From NCBI RefSeq assembly GCF_011602085.1, contig NZ_JAAONY010000002.1:1550001-1614000 (forward strand): a stretch of DNA of 64,000 nucleotides, in the 5' to 3' direction. The notes below the pieces were generated by a model that saw nothing but the letters and a program-made list of their open reading frames with translations, was not told the DNA's origin and did no database searches. This DNA comes from Pseudoteredinibacter isoporae. GTDB lineage: Bacteria; Pseudomonadota; Gammaproteobacteria; Pseudomonadales; Cellvibrionaceae. The translations under genes and the position numbers were made by a program. Of this stretch, positions 37,847 to 47,433 are shown in pieces. Numbering within the stretch: position 1 is the stretch's first letter; every line of letters starts with the position of its first letter.

Positions 37847-37977
37847 CTCTCAACGCTCTTTCTACGGCACTCTCCTTTACTGCACCTCACCGGATATATG
37901 GCTTCTCAACCGGCCTCCTCCCCATAAGTTCAGACACATTATTAACAATTCTTATTGCCCCCATAGCCGGCGGTTGA

Positions 37978-38005
37978 TTGACAGTTAAACGGTTTGGAGT
38001 AGAAT
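37978..38005 (+). promoter_or_regulatory. Sigma70 promoter of the tetR-RND operon
   Basis: A perfect -35 TTGACA (37978-37983) and a near-consensus -10 TAGAAT (38000-38005) stand 16 bases apart. Transcription would start around 38012, inside or next to the operator. Confidence 0.75.
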
Positions 38006-38015
38006 CTACAACCTC

Positions 38016-38034
38016 ATTCGAATGACATTCGAAT
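38016..38034 (+). promoter_or_regulatory. TetR operator, perfect 9-1-9 palindrome
   Basis: The arms ATTCGAATG and CATTCGAAT are exact reverse complements around a single A. The site covers the expected transcription start just after the -10 box, the usual place for an autorepressor. The TetR gene beginning at 38086 is the obvious binding protein. Confidence 0.75.
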
Positions 38035-38085
38035 AATGTAATCACACTGAATCACAAATCCACTTAAAGAACGGGACTCATTGTT

Positions 38086-38808
38086 ATGGCACCGGCTCCC
38101 AAGCACAGCCCTGCGGAACAGGAGGATATGATCCTCTGCGCCGCCGCCAGCTGCATCGCAAAAACCTCATTGCTGGATTTCACCATGTCGGCGATTGCCA
38201 AAGAAGCCGGTGTATCCATTGGTACTCTATACAAGCATGTACAAAGCAAAGAGGATGTTTTGGTGGCACTGGCCGTTCGCATGTTCCAACAATTGCACCA
38301 GACCTTTGCCAAGGCGCTGGATTTACCCCTGACGACCCCGGAAAAGATCATCGCAGTTGCCCTGATCAATCCGAATAAAACCCAGTGCTACATGTTTGAT
38401 AGTCACCTCGATGCCCTGGTGAACTGCGAGGCAATTTTGCGTCGTGCTTCCCCTCGCTGGCTGGAAAACATGTCACAGAGCATCGATGCAATCAGCCAGT
38501 TGTTTGCCAGCCATTGGCAATACGCGATGGATAACGGAGAGCTTGATCTGGACGCCAGTGATGCCACGCTGGACGAAATCAATACCGCCTGTTGGTCAAT
38601 GCACGTTGGCTACACTCAGGTGGTGTTACGTCACCACAGTCGTACTGCAAAAGAGATGACCGAGCCCTTGCCTTACCCCTTACCAGCCGATGATTTGTTG
38701 ATTCGAAATTCCAAGCGTCTGCTCAACAGCTATCAATGGCGACAACCCGTTGACCAAGCTGGCATTGATCGCGCCCTGGCCGCCGTAATTGCGGCCGATT
38801 TACGTTGA
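38086..38808 (+). CDS. TetR-family repressor of the RND efflux operon
   Basis: The 240-residue protein has the TetR DNA-binding domain in its first 65 residues (FTMSAIAKEAGVSIGTLYKHVQSKEDVLVAL). The ligand-binding domain that follows is unrelated to known ones by eye. It heads the operon with the efflux genes 30 bases downstream. The promoter and perfect palindrome in front indicate autorepression that is relieved by an efflux substrate. Confidence 0.9.
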   Translation: MAPAPKHSPAEQEDMILCAAASCIAKTSLLDFTMSAIAKEAGVSIGTLYKHVQSKEDVLVALAVRMFQQLHQTFAKALDLPLTTPEKIIAVALINPNKTQCYMFDSHLDALVNCEAILRRASPRWLENMSQSIDAISQLFASHWQYAMDNGELDLDASDATLDEINTACWSMHVGYTQVVLRHHSRTAKEMTEPLPYPLPADDLLIRNSKRLLNSYQWRQPVDQAGIDRALAAVIAADLR

Positions 38809-38838
38809 TTTATTTTTATTTTGAATTGGATTAATACC

Positions 38839-39966
38839 ATGACTCTACGCCGTTGGATAATTACCGTCTTTATGTGCCTGCTGGTGCTTGTTGGCCTCGG
38901 CAGCATAAAGTTTTTTCAAATCAAGGAAGCCATTGCCATGGGCGAGTCCTTTCCTGAGCCGTCAGCAACGGTACAGGCGGTTCGCGCAAGCGCTGCAGAA
39001 TTTCGCCAGCAGCTGCATGTCAGTGGTGAGTTAACTGCGCCCCAGCAATTGGAGCTGCGCACCGAACTTGGTGGAAAAATTCAGAAACTGAATTTGCCAT
39101 CCGGTGGCGAGGTTTCCGAAGATCAGATTTTACTGCAACTGGATGTCAGCGAAGAACAGGCGCGCCTGCGTGCAGCCAAGGCCAGCGCGAGACTGTCCAA
39201 GCTCACACTGGACCGCAACAAAAAATTGCGTAAACAAAATCGCGTCAGCGCTGAATCACTGGATCAGGCTGAAGCCGATTACCAAACCCGACTCGCTGAA
39301 ATCGCAGCGCAGGAAGCCGTCATTAACAAGAAAACCATTCGCGCACCGTTTAGCGGCCGTGTAGGTTTGCACACTCTGGAAGAAGGCCAATATCTGAATC
39401 CAAATACTTTGATCACTCAGTTAATTGGAAACAACGATTACATCTGGGTCGATTTTTCCGTACCGCAGGATTTCCCTGCCCTGGATGCCAATAGCAACAT
39501 CGAAGTGAAATTGGCCAATCAGGAAACCTTGAACGCCACACTGATGGCCAGCGATGCGGAAGTCGACAGCCGCTCTCGTCAACTGCGCTATCGTGCACGC
39601 ATCGACATTCCCCAAGGCAGCAAATTGAACAGCAATAGCATTGTGGAAGTTCACCTGAATGCCGGCCAGACCCGAGCCGCAGTATGGGTGCCAGATGTCA
39701 GCATCAGCCGTGATCAGTTTGCCAACTATGTCTATGTATTACAGCCTGAGCCAGGCACCGATAATTACCGCGCCGAACGTGTACGTATTGAACTTGGCCC
39801 TCGCCAGGACGATGGCTTTATGTTGAGCGAAGGTTTAACCGAAGGCACTATGATTTCCAGCATCGGTACCTTTAAGCTGCGCCAGGGCCTGAAAGTCTAT
39901 GTTCAAGAAACCACCGTACAAGAAAGCGCAGCACAAAACGCCGGTGTGCAAGGAGGCGCCCAATGA
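38839..39966 (+). CDS. RND efflux periplasmic adaptor subunit
   Basis: The 375-residue membrane-fusion protein has an N-terminal membrane anchor (WIITVFMCLLVLVGLGSI). Lipoyl-like halves follow (LRTELGGKIQKLNLPSGGEV and IRAPFSGRVGLHTLEEGQYL) around a short alpha-hairpin, then beta-barrel and membrane-proximal domains. It bridges the RND pump to an outer-membrane channel, which is not encoded here. The ATG at 38839 is preferred over a TTG six codons upstream. The stop overlaps the pump start as ATGA, giving translational coupling. Confidence 0.93.
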   Translation: MTLRRWIITVFMCLLVLVGLGSIKFFQIKEAIAMGESFPEPSATVQAVRASAAEFRQQLHVSGELTAPQQLELRTELGGKIQKLNLPSGGEVSEDQILLQLDVSEEQARLRAAKASARLSKLTLDRNKKLRKQNRVSAESLDQAEADYQTRLAEIAAQEAVINKKTIRAPFSGRVGLHTLEEGQYLNPNTLITQLIGNNDYIWVDFSVPQDFPALDANSNIEVKLANQETLNATLMASDAEVDSRSRQLRYRARIDIPQGSKLNSNSIVEVHLNAGQTRAAVWVPDVSISRDQFANYVYVLQPEPGTDNYRAERVRIELGPRQDDGFMLSEGLTEGTMISSIGTFKLRQGLKVYVQETTVQESAAQNAGVQGGAQ

Positions 39967-42900
39967 GTCAGGCTCATGAGCGCGCCAACTTCATGGACAT
40001 CTTTGTTAAAAAGCCTGTCCTTGCGGTTGTCGTTTCACTGATTTTACTGCTGGCCGGTATTCGTGCCGCTCAGGAAATCTCTGTATTGCAGTACCCGAAA
40101 ATTGAAAGCGCTTCGCTGGTGGTGAGCACCATTTACACCGGTGCAGACGCTGAAACCGTTCAAGGTTTTATCACAGACCCGGTTGAGCGTGCCGTCGCCA
40201 CTGTACCCGGTATTGATTATGTAGATTCCAATACCGTAGCTGGATCGAGTACCGTGACCGGCTGGCTAAAACTCAATGAAAACAGTACCGATGCTTTGGC
40301 CGAACTGAATGCGCGCCTGAGCCAGATTCGTTTTGAGTTACCAACAGGTGCGGAAGATCCCGCCGTTTCGGTCAGTCGAGCGGACCGAACCGCTGCGGTA
40401 TTCTACCTGCCCGTGTACGCGGAAGATTATTCCCGAGCTGAGCTTAACGACTATCTGGTTCGTCGAGTAAATCCTATTCTGTCGTCGATTGACGGTGTGC
40501 AACGCATTGGCTTGGAAGGCGGCCGCAACCCAGCCATGCGTGTCTGGCTGGACCCAAATCGACTGGCCGCCTATAACATCGGCGCGAATGAAGTACTCGA
40601 CGCATTGCGCGATAACAATATCATCGCCACCATTGGACAAAGTGAAAACGCTCGTCACCGCATCAATCTCCTGGCCGATACCACTTTAAAAGACGTCAGT
40701 GATTTTGAACAATTGGTGGTTCGCGACACAGGCGATGGTTTAATTTATCTGCAAGACGTTGCCAACGTTGAACTGGGCGAAGTGGAAGGTGAAGTAAACG
40801 GCCGCTACACCCAGAGTTCCACGATCTTCATTTCCATTTGGCCGTTACCTGGTGCCAATGAAATTGAAATTGGTGATGAAGTTTATCGCCAGCTCGACAA
40901 TATTCGTCCGACGTTGCCTGATGGTGTCACCATCGACATGGGCTATGACGGCACCCTTTATATGCGCGCTGCCCTGAAAGAAATTTTCACCACTTTACTG
41001 GAAACGGTTTTTCTGGTCGGCATCGTGGTTATTGCCTTGATGGGTTCCTTCCGTACTGCATTGGTCCCGTTGATCACCATTCCAATTTCTATTTTGGGTG
41101 CCGTTGCGGCCATGGCCATTATGGGCTTTACCTTGAACCTGCTGACTGTTCTGGCGGTTGTGCTCTCGGTAGGTTTGGTGGTCGACGATGCGATTGTCGT
41201 GGTTGAAAACGTGGCCCGCCATATGCGCAACGGCATGAGCCGTGCCCAGGCGGCCTTAACCAGTTCGCGACAACTTCTCGCGCCGGTTACGGCAATGACT
41301 ATTACGCTTGCGGCGGTGTATGCACCGATTGGTTTTCTCTCGGGTTTAACCGGCGTACTGTTTAAAGAGTTCGCCTTTACGCTCGCGATTGCAGTACTGA
41401 TTTCCGGCCTGGTTGCGGTAACGCTCTCTCCAATTATGAGCGCCAAGGTCTGCCCGGAAGGAGGTAAAGAAAGCCCGCTGACGGTTTGGGTAAATCGCCA
41501 GTTTGAAAAAGCACAGCAATGGTACCGCCACTTTCTGGGCGGGGTTTTCAACTGGCGCGGTCAAATTGTGTTTGCCGCTATCTTTATCGCCTTGCTAACG
41601 GTTCCGTTTTACATGTTCTCCCAAAAAGAACTGGCGCCGGTTGAGGACGATAGCAGCATCACCATGATCGTAACCTCTCCGCCGGAATCTTCGCTGGAGT
41701 ACACAACGGAAAATATGCACCAGGTCGTAGATACCTTGCTAACCACAGAAACCGCTCATGGTATGTGGCAAGTTCTGCGAGCCAGCGGGGGTGTTGGCGG
41801 CATTCTGCTGGGCGAAGTGGATAGCCGTGAAAAAAGCACTCAAGAATTATTGCCGGAAGTATTCGCCAAATTAGGCGGCATATCAGAGCTGAAAGTGCTG
41901 CCAGTGCTGTCTGCTTCGCTGCCAACCGCTGGTAACTTCGATGTTGAATTAGTCGTACAGGGCCCTGCCAGTTATGAAACCATGCGTGGCTATGCCGAAC
42001 AGATGATGGCAAAAGCGTACCAAAGCGGTAAGTTTATGTTCGTCGATACTGACTTGCATATCGATTTGCCCCAGGTACGCTTTAAGCTGAATCGCGATCG
42101 CATTGCCGACCTGGGCATGAGCCTGGCTTCAGTCAGTGAACAGCTGAGTGTTTTACTGTCTTCCAACTACAGCAATCGTTTTGACGGCAATGGCAAAGCT
42201 TTCCGCGTAATCCCAATGCTGAAAGATGCCGATCGCGGCAATCCGGAAGCCTTCCTGAATCTGCAACTGCGCACACCTGCCGGTGACATGATTCCGGTAT
42301 CCAGTATTGCCAGCTTGGAAAAGACAACCGGCCCTCGCCTGCTAGGAAAATTCGATCAACAGAAATCTTTCCGGATTTTTGGTGGCGTCTTGCCCGGTAC
42401 TACTCGCGAACAGGGCCTGAGCGCGTTGGAAGGTATTGCCCAGGAAGTTCTGCCGGACAACTTCAATCTGGATTATGCTGGCGAGTCCCGTCAGCTGCGC
42501 AATGAAGGCAACACCCTGATGGGGGTTCTGCTGATTGCATTGATTGTTGTGTACCTGGTGCTGACGATTCAGTTCAACAACTTCCGCGACCCACTGGTGA
42601 TTCTGCTGGGCTCAGTGCCACTGGCATTGGCTGGCGCAATGATGTTCCCGTTCCTGAGCCTAACAACGGTCAATATCTATTCCCAGATTGGATTGGTGAC
42701 TCTGATCGGCCTTATCGCCAAAAATGGAATTTTGATTGTGGAATTCGCCAAGCAACTCCAGGAAGATGGCTGGAGCAAGATTGAAGCGATCAAGGAAGCC
42801 GCAACCACTCGACTGCGCCCGGTATTGATGACAACCGCTGCGACGGTTTTGGGTCACTTCCCTCTGGTACTGGTAACCGGTGCCGGTGCAGAAGCTCGTA

Positions 42901-43055
42901 ACAGTATCGGTATCATTCTGGTTGCCGGTATGCTGATTGGTACTGTGTTTACTCTGGTGGTCCTACCAGTGATTTACCACTATCTCGGGAAAGATCTCAG
43001 CAAGGAAATTGCCGAGGAGAAAGCGCAGGCAAACAGCCAGGAAGTCGCCGCTTAA
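39963..43055 (+). CDS. RND-family (HAE1) multidrug efflux pump
   Basis: The 1030-residue inner-membrane pump has the twelve-segment RND topology with two large periplasmic loops. The proton-relay aspartates of TM4 are visible in VGLVVDDAIVVVENV. Other family blocks include FVKKPVLAVVVSLILLLAG at the N-terminus and GLIAKNGILIVEFAKQL near TM10. It belongs to the MexF/MexW/MdtB-like branch and would export hydrophobic toxic compounds by proton antiport. It is the last gene of the tetR-adaptor-pump operon and ends at a strong terminator. An outer-membrane factor must be supplied from elsewhere. Confidence 0.95.
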   Translation: MSQAHERANFMDIFVKKPVLAVVVSLILLLAGIRAAQEISVLQYPKIESASLVVSTIYTGADAETVQGFITDPVERAVATVPGIDYVDSNTVAGSSTVTGWLKLNENSTDALAELNARLSQIRFELPTGAEDPAVSVSRADRTAAVFYLPVYAEDYSRAELNDYLVRRVNPILSSIDGVQRIGLEGGRNPAMRVWLDPNRLAAYNIGANEVLDALRDNNIIATIGQSENARHRINLLADTTLKDVSDFEQLVVRDTGDGLIYLQDVANVELGEVEGEVNGRYTQSSTIFISIWPLPGANEIEIGDEVYRQLDNIRPTLPDGVTIDMGYDGTLYMRAALKEIFTTLLETVFLVGIVVIALMGSFRTALVPLITIPISILGAVAAMAIMGFTLNLLTVLAVVLSVGLVVDDAIVVVENVARHMRNGMSRAQAALTSSRQLLAPVTAMTITLAAVYAPIGFLSGLTGVLFKEFAFTLAIAVLISGLVAVTLSPIMSAKVCPEGGKESPLTVWVNRQFEKAQQWYRHFLGGVFNWRGQIVFAAIFIALLTVPFYMFSQKELAPVEDDSSITMIVTSPPESSLEYTTENMHQVVDTLLTTETAHGMWQVLRASGGVGGILLGEVDSREKSTQELLPEVFAKLGGISELKVLPVLSASLPTAGNFDVELVVQGPASYETMRGYAEQMMAKAYQSGKFMFVDTDLHIDLPQVRFKLNRDRIADLGMSLASVSEQLSVLLSSNYSNRFDGNGKAFRVIPMLKDADRGNPEAFLNLQLRTPAGDMIPVSSIASLEKTTGPRLLGKFDQQKSFRIFGGVLPGTTREQGLSALEGIAQEVLPDNFNLDYAGESRQLRNEGNTLMGVLLIALIVVYLVLTIQFNNFRDPLVILLGSVPLALAGAMMFPFLSLTTVNIYSQIGLVTLIGLIAKNGILIVEFAKQLQEDGWSKIEAIKEAATTRLRPVLMTTAATVLGHFPLVLVTGAGAEARNSIGIILVAGMLIGTVFTLVVLPVIYHYLGKDLSKEIAEEKAQANSQEVAA

Positions 43056-43077
43056 GCAAACGCCAAGGAAAGAAAAA

Positions 43078-43108
43078 GGGCTTTTGAATTTTTCAAAAGC
43101 CCTTTTTT
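43078..43108 (+). terminator. Bidirectional terminator between RND pump and YbaN genes
   Basis: A 10-bp perfect stem GGGCTTTTGA/TCAAAAGCCC is flanked by A and T runs. It ends the efflux operon. Its T-run overlaps the stop codon of the convergent YbaN-family gene, so it also serves that gene in the other direction. Confidence 0.88.
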
Positions 43109-43469
43109 ATGCCCGCCTGGCGGTGGGACGAGTCAGGATAAATGTTGCCGACCCCAAAAGAATAATCGACAACACAAGCAATAATGTCGTGCTGGTATCC
43201 CGTAAATAAATCATTACCCAGCTGGCTGAGATAAATACCACGGCCAGACATTTCCCCATCAGAGGGATCGAGCCCTCCCGGTACCAAAGCCGCAGACCCG
43301 GCCCCAACCTGGGATGGCGCAATAACCACCACTTAAAACGCCGAGACCCTTTGCTGCCCGCCCAAAGCGCCAGCAAAAGAAACGGTGTTGTTGGTAAAAC
43401 CGGCAAGAAAATACCCAGCACGCCCAAGCCAACACAGAAGTAGGCCAGGGCCATATACAGTAGCCGCAT
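43107..43469 (-). CDS. YbaN-family (DUF454) inner-membrane protein
   Basis: The protein of about 120 residues is a small integral membrane protein with the DUF454 signature GLGVLGIFLPVLPTTPFLLLALW at its start, interrupted only by loop residues. A basic cytoplasmic loop (SRRFKWWLLRHPRLGP) and two further membrane segments follow. Its function is unknown. The ATG at 43469 was chosen over a TTG four codons upstream; neither has a strong ribosome site. It is convergent to the RND operon. Confidence 0.85.
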   Translation of the reverse strand: MRLLYMALAYFCVGLGVLGIFLPVLPTTPFLLLALWAGSKGSRRFKWWLLRHPRLGPGLRLWYREGSIPLMGKCLAVVFISASWVMIYLRDTSTTLLLVLSIILLGSATFILTRPTARRA

Positions 43470-43536
43470 CCCGCAACCCAAGAAAAAAATCGACAGGGTC
43501 TATGCTATGGCAATTCAGCCCCTTAGGAAAGAGGTC

Positions 43537-44898
43537 CTAAGCCGGACATTCTACCCGGGCGATATCTTCGACATGGCGGCGCAGCCAAAAGTAACCAATC
43601 AAACCAACCAGAATGTTGGTAACAGCGGTGGCAACAAACAATCCAATCAAGCCCCAAAACTCCATCGCCACCCAGGCGATGGGCAGATACAAACCCAATA
43701 CTCGCAGGCTCGAAATCACCAACCCAGGCATCGGTTTACCAATGCCATTGAAGGCTGCATTGATGTACATCACCATGCCGTAACAGCCGTAACTGATGGG
43801 AACCAACAAGAGATAATCTTTTGCGACCGCAATCACTTCAGGCGAATCACTGAACAGGCCCGCCAACCATTCACCACCCACGAACAACAAGGCCGCAACC
43901 GCCAAGCCCATCGCCAGGCAGAAACGCATAGCAACACTTTGCGCTTCGCGCACACGATCAATTGCCGATGCAGAAAGGTTCTGGCCAAAGAAAGGCCCCA
44001 TCACCGCCGATAGCGCATAAAAACAAATCAAGACAATCGGCTCAACGCGCAATGCCACACCAAGACCCGCTACCGCCGCTTCGCCGTAACCCGCCACCAT
44101 AGCCACTACGATGGCGCTGGCCAGGGGAATAATGACATTGGTGCCCATAGCCGGAATTGCCACATGAAAAACCTGCCGCCAGGAGGCGATCAGCTTTGGC
44201 ATTGCCACAAAGGGGCTTGCCAACACCTGCAGACGTACAATCAAAATATAGGCGACAGCCAACAGCACGCCGATGCGCACGATAAAACTGGCCCAGGCCG
44301 CACCGGCCAATTCCAAACGGGGAAAGCCCCACAAACCAAAAATCAGCAGCGGATCGAGCAAGCCATTGGCCAGCGCGGAAACGCCCATCAGCACACCTTG
44401 CAACTTACTCAGCCCCATCGCTCGTAAACCGGCCATGGCCGCCATGGGCATGATCACCATCGGGACACCCAAAAACCAGATGTCCATATATTCACGAATC
44501 AGTGGCATTAATTGCTCGGAGGCCCCCAGAGCGTAAAAGGTCGGTTCCATAAACCACCAACCCAGAAACCCGAATACCACCGATAATAAAAAGGCTATCG
44601 TGAGCACATCCGTCAGCAGTCGTTTTGCCGTGTCTTGATCACCGGTACCAATCGCGCGTGCGACGCAGGACGAGGTACCTGCGCCGAGGCCAATCGCCAG
44701 ACTGGTGTAAACCATCACTACAGGAAAGGTAAAGCTCATTGCCGCCAGGGCATCTTCACCCAGCTGACCCACAAAGAAGGTATCAACGGCATTGAAGGAC
44801 ATCATCGCCAGCAAACCAATCACCATAGGTGCGGCCATTTCCCGCAGGGTTTTCCCTACGGAGCCTTGGGTCAGTGTGGCTTGCATTGCTGAAGACAT
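43537..44898 (-). CDS. MATE-family efflux transporter
   Basis: The 453-residue inner-membrane protein has twelve hydrophobic segments in two homologous halves. Typical MATE patterns include MSFNAVDTFFVGQLGEDALAAMSFTFPV in the first half and LSVSASAIDRVRE-like contacts after GPFFGQN in the second. It would export cationic or aromatic compounds in exchange for Na+ or H+. The ATG follows AGGA at a good distance. It is a single gene, divergent from the tpm gene. Confidence 0.92.
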   Translation of the reverse strand: MSSAMQATLTQGSVGKTLREMAAPMVIGLLAMMSFNAVDTFFVGQLGEDALAAMSFTFPVVMVYTSLAIGLGAGTSSCVARAIGTGDQDTAKRLLTDVLTIAFLLSVVFGFLGWWFMEPTFYALGASEQLMPLIREYMDIWFLGVPMVIMPMAAMAGLRAMGLSKLQGVLMGVSALANGLLDPLLIFGLWGFPRLELAGAAWASFIVRIGVLLAVAYILIVRLQVLASPFVAMPKLIASWRQVFHVAIPAMGTNVIIPLASAIVVAMVAGYGEAAVAGLGVALRVEPIVLICFYALSAVMGPFFGQNLSASAIDRVREAQSVAMRFCLAMGLAVAALLFVGGEWLAGLFSDSPEVIAVAKDYLLLVPISYGCYGMVMYINAAFNGIGKPMPGLVISSLRVLGLYLPIAWVAMEFWGLIGLFVATAVTNILVGLIGYFWLRRHVEDIARVECPA

Positions 44899-45031
44899 GG
44901 AGATTCCTATTTAAATTCAAGCCGCGCATTATAGCACCGCAACTGCGCCGAAAGCCCTTCGCTTTGCAATTCCATACCTGATTTCTAACGTTTCATCTGA
45001 TACATTGCCGGATTCAAGCAAGGGGACATAA

Positions 45032-45664
45032 ATGGAAAAAGAATTCTGGTTGCAGCGCTGGCAGGAGCAGCAAATTGGCTTTCACGAAGGACGCTTCAAC
45101 AACAGCTTAGTGCAGTATTGGCCACAGCTAAAAACCCCGAAAGCCGCCTGTGTATTTGTCCCTCTGTGCGGCAAAAGCCAGGATATGGTGTTCTTTGCCG
45201 AACAAGGTATGCATGTCATTGGCATCGAACTCAGCGCACTCGCTGTCGAGGCTTTTTTTCAGGAACAGGATCTCACCCCCGATATCTCTCAGGAAGATGA
45301 ACTGCAATGCTACCGTGCCGGACCGTATACTCTTTATTGCGGCGATGTGTTTGCCTTGCATCATGAGCACTTGAAAGATTGCCATTGGGTCTATGATCGA
45401 GCGGCCCTGATTGCCCTGCCCGAATCCATGCGTTCACATTACTGCCGGCAACTCGCCAATATCCTGCCCCGGCCTTGCCGAAGCCTGGTGATCACCCTGG
45501 AGTATGACCAGGGCTTGAAAGCCGGGCCTCCATTTAGCATTAGCCCCGATAGTCTGTCAGAGCTGTATTGCGAAATCGCTGAAATCGAAACTCTCGGTAA
45601 CTGTACTGAAGAGGTGAAAGGCATTTCCGCCATCGAACACAGCTTTGCTCTTACGTATCGCTAG
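45032..45664 (+). CDS. tpm: Thiopurine S-methyltransferase
   Basis: The 210-residue protein begins with the TPMT signature WLQRWQEQQIGFHEG. It also has VFVPLCGKSQDMVFFAEQGMHVIGIELS as SAM-binding region and VYDRAALIALPESMR in the core. In bacteria these enzymes methylate tellurite or selenite and aromatic thiols, giving volatile products. A clear AAGGGG site precedes the ATG. It is a single gene divergent from the MATE gene; the esterase gene follows after about 190 bases. Confidence 0.93.
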   Translation: MEKEFWLQRWQEQQIGFHEGRFNNSLVQYWPQLKTPKAACVFVPLCGKSQDMVFFAEQGMHVIGIELSALAVEAFFQEQDLTPDISQEDELQCYRAGPYTLYCGDVFALHHEHLKDCHWVYDRAALIALPESMRSHYCRQLANILPRPCRSLVITLEYDQGLKAGPPFSISPDSLSELYCEIAEIETLGNCTEEVKGISAIEHSFALTYR

Positions 45665-45858
45665 TCGAGATTACCCGCCGGTTTTACCCCCTGATCCCAG
45701 TCCATTACAATAAATTGACAAAAAAGACAGGAATCAGGGGAGATACACACCTTGGCCCTGAAATAAAATAGTGCTTTTCGGCGAAGCAAAGACCTGAATG
45801 AAACAGGCAGAATAAGCCGCTCGACCATTCGATGATAAAAACGGGGCAAGGGTTACCA

Positions 45859-46761
45859 ATGACATCTCTTCTATGGATAAGGGGTTTGCGCGGCCTTGTC
45901 GGCCTTATATTTTTGCTGTTTGTGCCTGCCAGCTGGGCCCAACAAAATGACGGGGGGTTTGTGATTCCAAACTCGGATGTTCTGCATCTGGACTCCCAAC
46001 GCCTCAACCGCCCTTATGAGATCTACATCAAACTGCCGCCCAGTTATTTTGACGAAGGCAATCAACGCCGAAAATACCCGGTGGTTTATTTGAACGACGG
46101 GCTTTATGCCTTTCAGCTTGCCTCTGGTGTCACCCATTCGGCCATGATCAATAAAGCAATGGAACACCATATTCTGGTGGGCATATCCTTCTCCCCTCTT
46201 GACCGTCCGTTTGAAAGCCGTCGCCGAGACTACACTCCTAAAACCGCAGAAAACCCCAACGGTGAAGCGCAGCAGTATCTCAATTTTTTGCGCAAGGAGT
46301 TGTTTCCCTTAGTGGAAAAGCGTTACCGCATAAACAGTTTACGAAGAGCCTATGCCGGGTATTCTCTGGGGGGCTTGTTTGGTTTGTACGCTTTGTTAGA
46401 GCACAGCGACAGTTTTCGTTACTACCTGATTTCAAGCCCATCGCTCTGGTTTGAAAATCGTTGGATTCTGGAAACTGAAAAACGCCTGGCAAAAGAAACC
46501 AAGGACATCAATGCGGAATTGTTTTTGGGTATTGGTGTTTACGAAAGACCGGCGCGTACAAACGAGAACTACCGCAAGCCTACTCCAATCAATATGGTGA
46601 AAGACTTCCATCAACTGTATCAACAGCTGGAACAAAGAGACTACCCATCGTTACGCCTGAAAAAATTCGAGGTTCAGGAAGCTCATCATGAACTGGTTTT
46701 CCCAACGACATTGACCCATGGTCTATATTGGCTTTTTCCTGGCGAAAAGTACCAAAAATAA
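45859..46761 (+). CDS. Secreted alpha/beta-hydrolase esterase (COG2819 type)
   Basis: The 300-residue precursor has a signal peptide (MTSLLWIRGLRGLVGLIFLL ending near ASWA). Its fold is that of the Fes/BesA/esterase-D group. The nucleophile is S169 in AGYSLGGLFG, and the late EAHHELVFP supplies the histidine. The family includes siderophore esterases and carbohydrate esterases; no iron genes are nearby, so the substrate is open. The ATG at 45859 follows AGGG; an upstream in-frame ATG would spoil the signal peptide. Confidence 0.83.
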   Translation: MTSLLWIRGLRGLVGLIFLLFVPASWAQQNDGGFVIPNSDVLHLDSQRLNRPYEIYIKLPPSYFDEGNQRRKYPVVYLNDGLYAFQLASGVTHSAMINKAMEHHILVGISFSPLDRPFESRRRDYTPKTAENPNGEAQQYLNFLRKELFPLVEKRYRINSLRRAYAGYSLGGLFGLYALLEHSDSFRYYLISSPSLWFENRWILETEKRLAKETKDINAELFLGIGVYERPARTNENYRKPTPINMVKDFHQLYQQLEQRDYPSLRLKKFEVQEAHHELVFPTTLTHGLYWLFPGEKYQK

Positions 46762-46810
46762 TTTCAGAGAGTTAAACGTTTTCAGGGCTCGGGGAAAGAA
46801 AGGGAAAAGG

Positions 46811-46837
46811 AAAAATGGGGCGACACTACGCAGCCCC
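46811..46837 (-). terminator. Probable terminator of the small secreted protein gene
   Basis: On the minus strand GGGGC and GCCCC pair around an 11-base loop and are followed by ATTTTT. It lies 24 bases past the stop of the gene at 46861. Confidence 0.5.
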
Positions 46838-46860
46838 GAGTCAAAGGAAATATAAAGAAA

Positions 46861-47145
46861 TTACTTCTCTTTGCAGAATTCTACGTTCTTGTTCTTCTTG
46901 CGAATTTTGCAGAATACTGTTGTTTTTTCAGTGTCTGAAGTATGAACCTTCAGATAAACACGCGCAAAACCACCGGTAGTGCTGATCTGCTTGAAACGTA
47001 CCTTGTCTTCACCAACATTGAATTGGCTGGCAGCGGTTTCTTCGGCCAGTTTGATGTACTCTTGTTTCTTACCAGCGCTGGCAACAGGAACAAGAGCCAG
47101 TTGTGCAGCTGCAACAAAGGCAGCGACTTTCACTAAACGATTCAT
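46861..47145 (-). CDS. Small secreted protein, unknown function
   Basis: The 94-residue precursor starts MNRLVKVAAFVAAAQLALVP after a GGAGG site and has a signal peptide cut after VASA. The mature protein is small, basic and has two cysteines near the end (VFCKIRKK and EFCKEK) that may form a disulfide. I do not recognise a family. It is a single gene between convergent and divergent neighbours, with a terminator behind. Confidence 0.65.
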   Translation of the reverse strand: MNRLVKVAAFVAAAQLALVPVASAGKKQEYIKLAEETAASQFNVGEDKVRFKQISTTGGFARVYLKVHTSDTEKTTVFCKIRKKNKNVEFCKEK

Positions 47146-47214
47146 AATTATCTCCTCCAAAAATAAGCAAGGTCATGCTAATGCCTGGGAAGAAACCCAA
47201 CAATGACAGAAACG

Positions 47215-47237
47215 GCAAATATGGTTTGCATATTTGC
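47215..47237. promoter_or_regulatory. 9-5-9 perfect inverted repeat
   Basis: GCAAATATG and CATATTTGC are exact reverse complements around GTTTG. It lies in the 288-base gap between the small secreted gene and the LysR gene, about 70 bases from the former's start and 200 from the latter's. It could be a regulator binding site for either; no promoter is obvious beside it. Confidence 0.4.
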
Positions 47238-47433
47238 ACAGTTAATAATGGATAAGCTGCGTAAAGATACGATAAGTAGCCCCAAAATGACTAAACCGAA
47301 AAGGCCAGCAAGGCTAAACTGGTCGAAACGCCGAGATAAGAAACCGGGCAATAAAAACACACAATGCGCAAATTTTCTACAAACAAAAACCTGTTAACAC
47401 GAATAAAAAACGCCCGTCGCCCAGGAAACCAGC

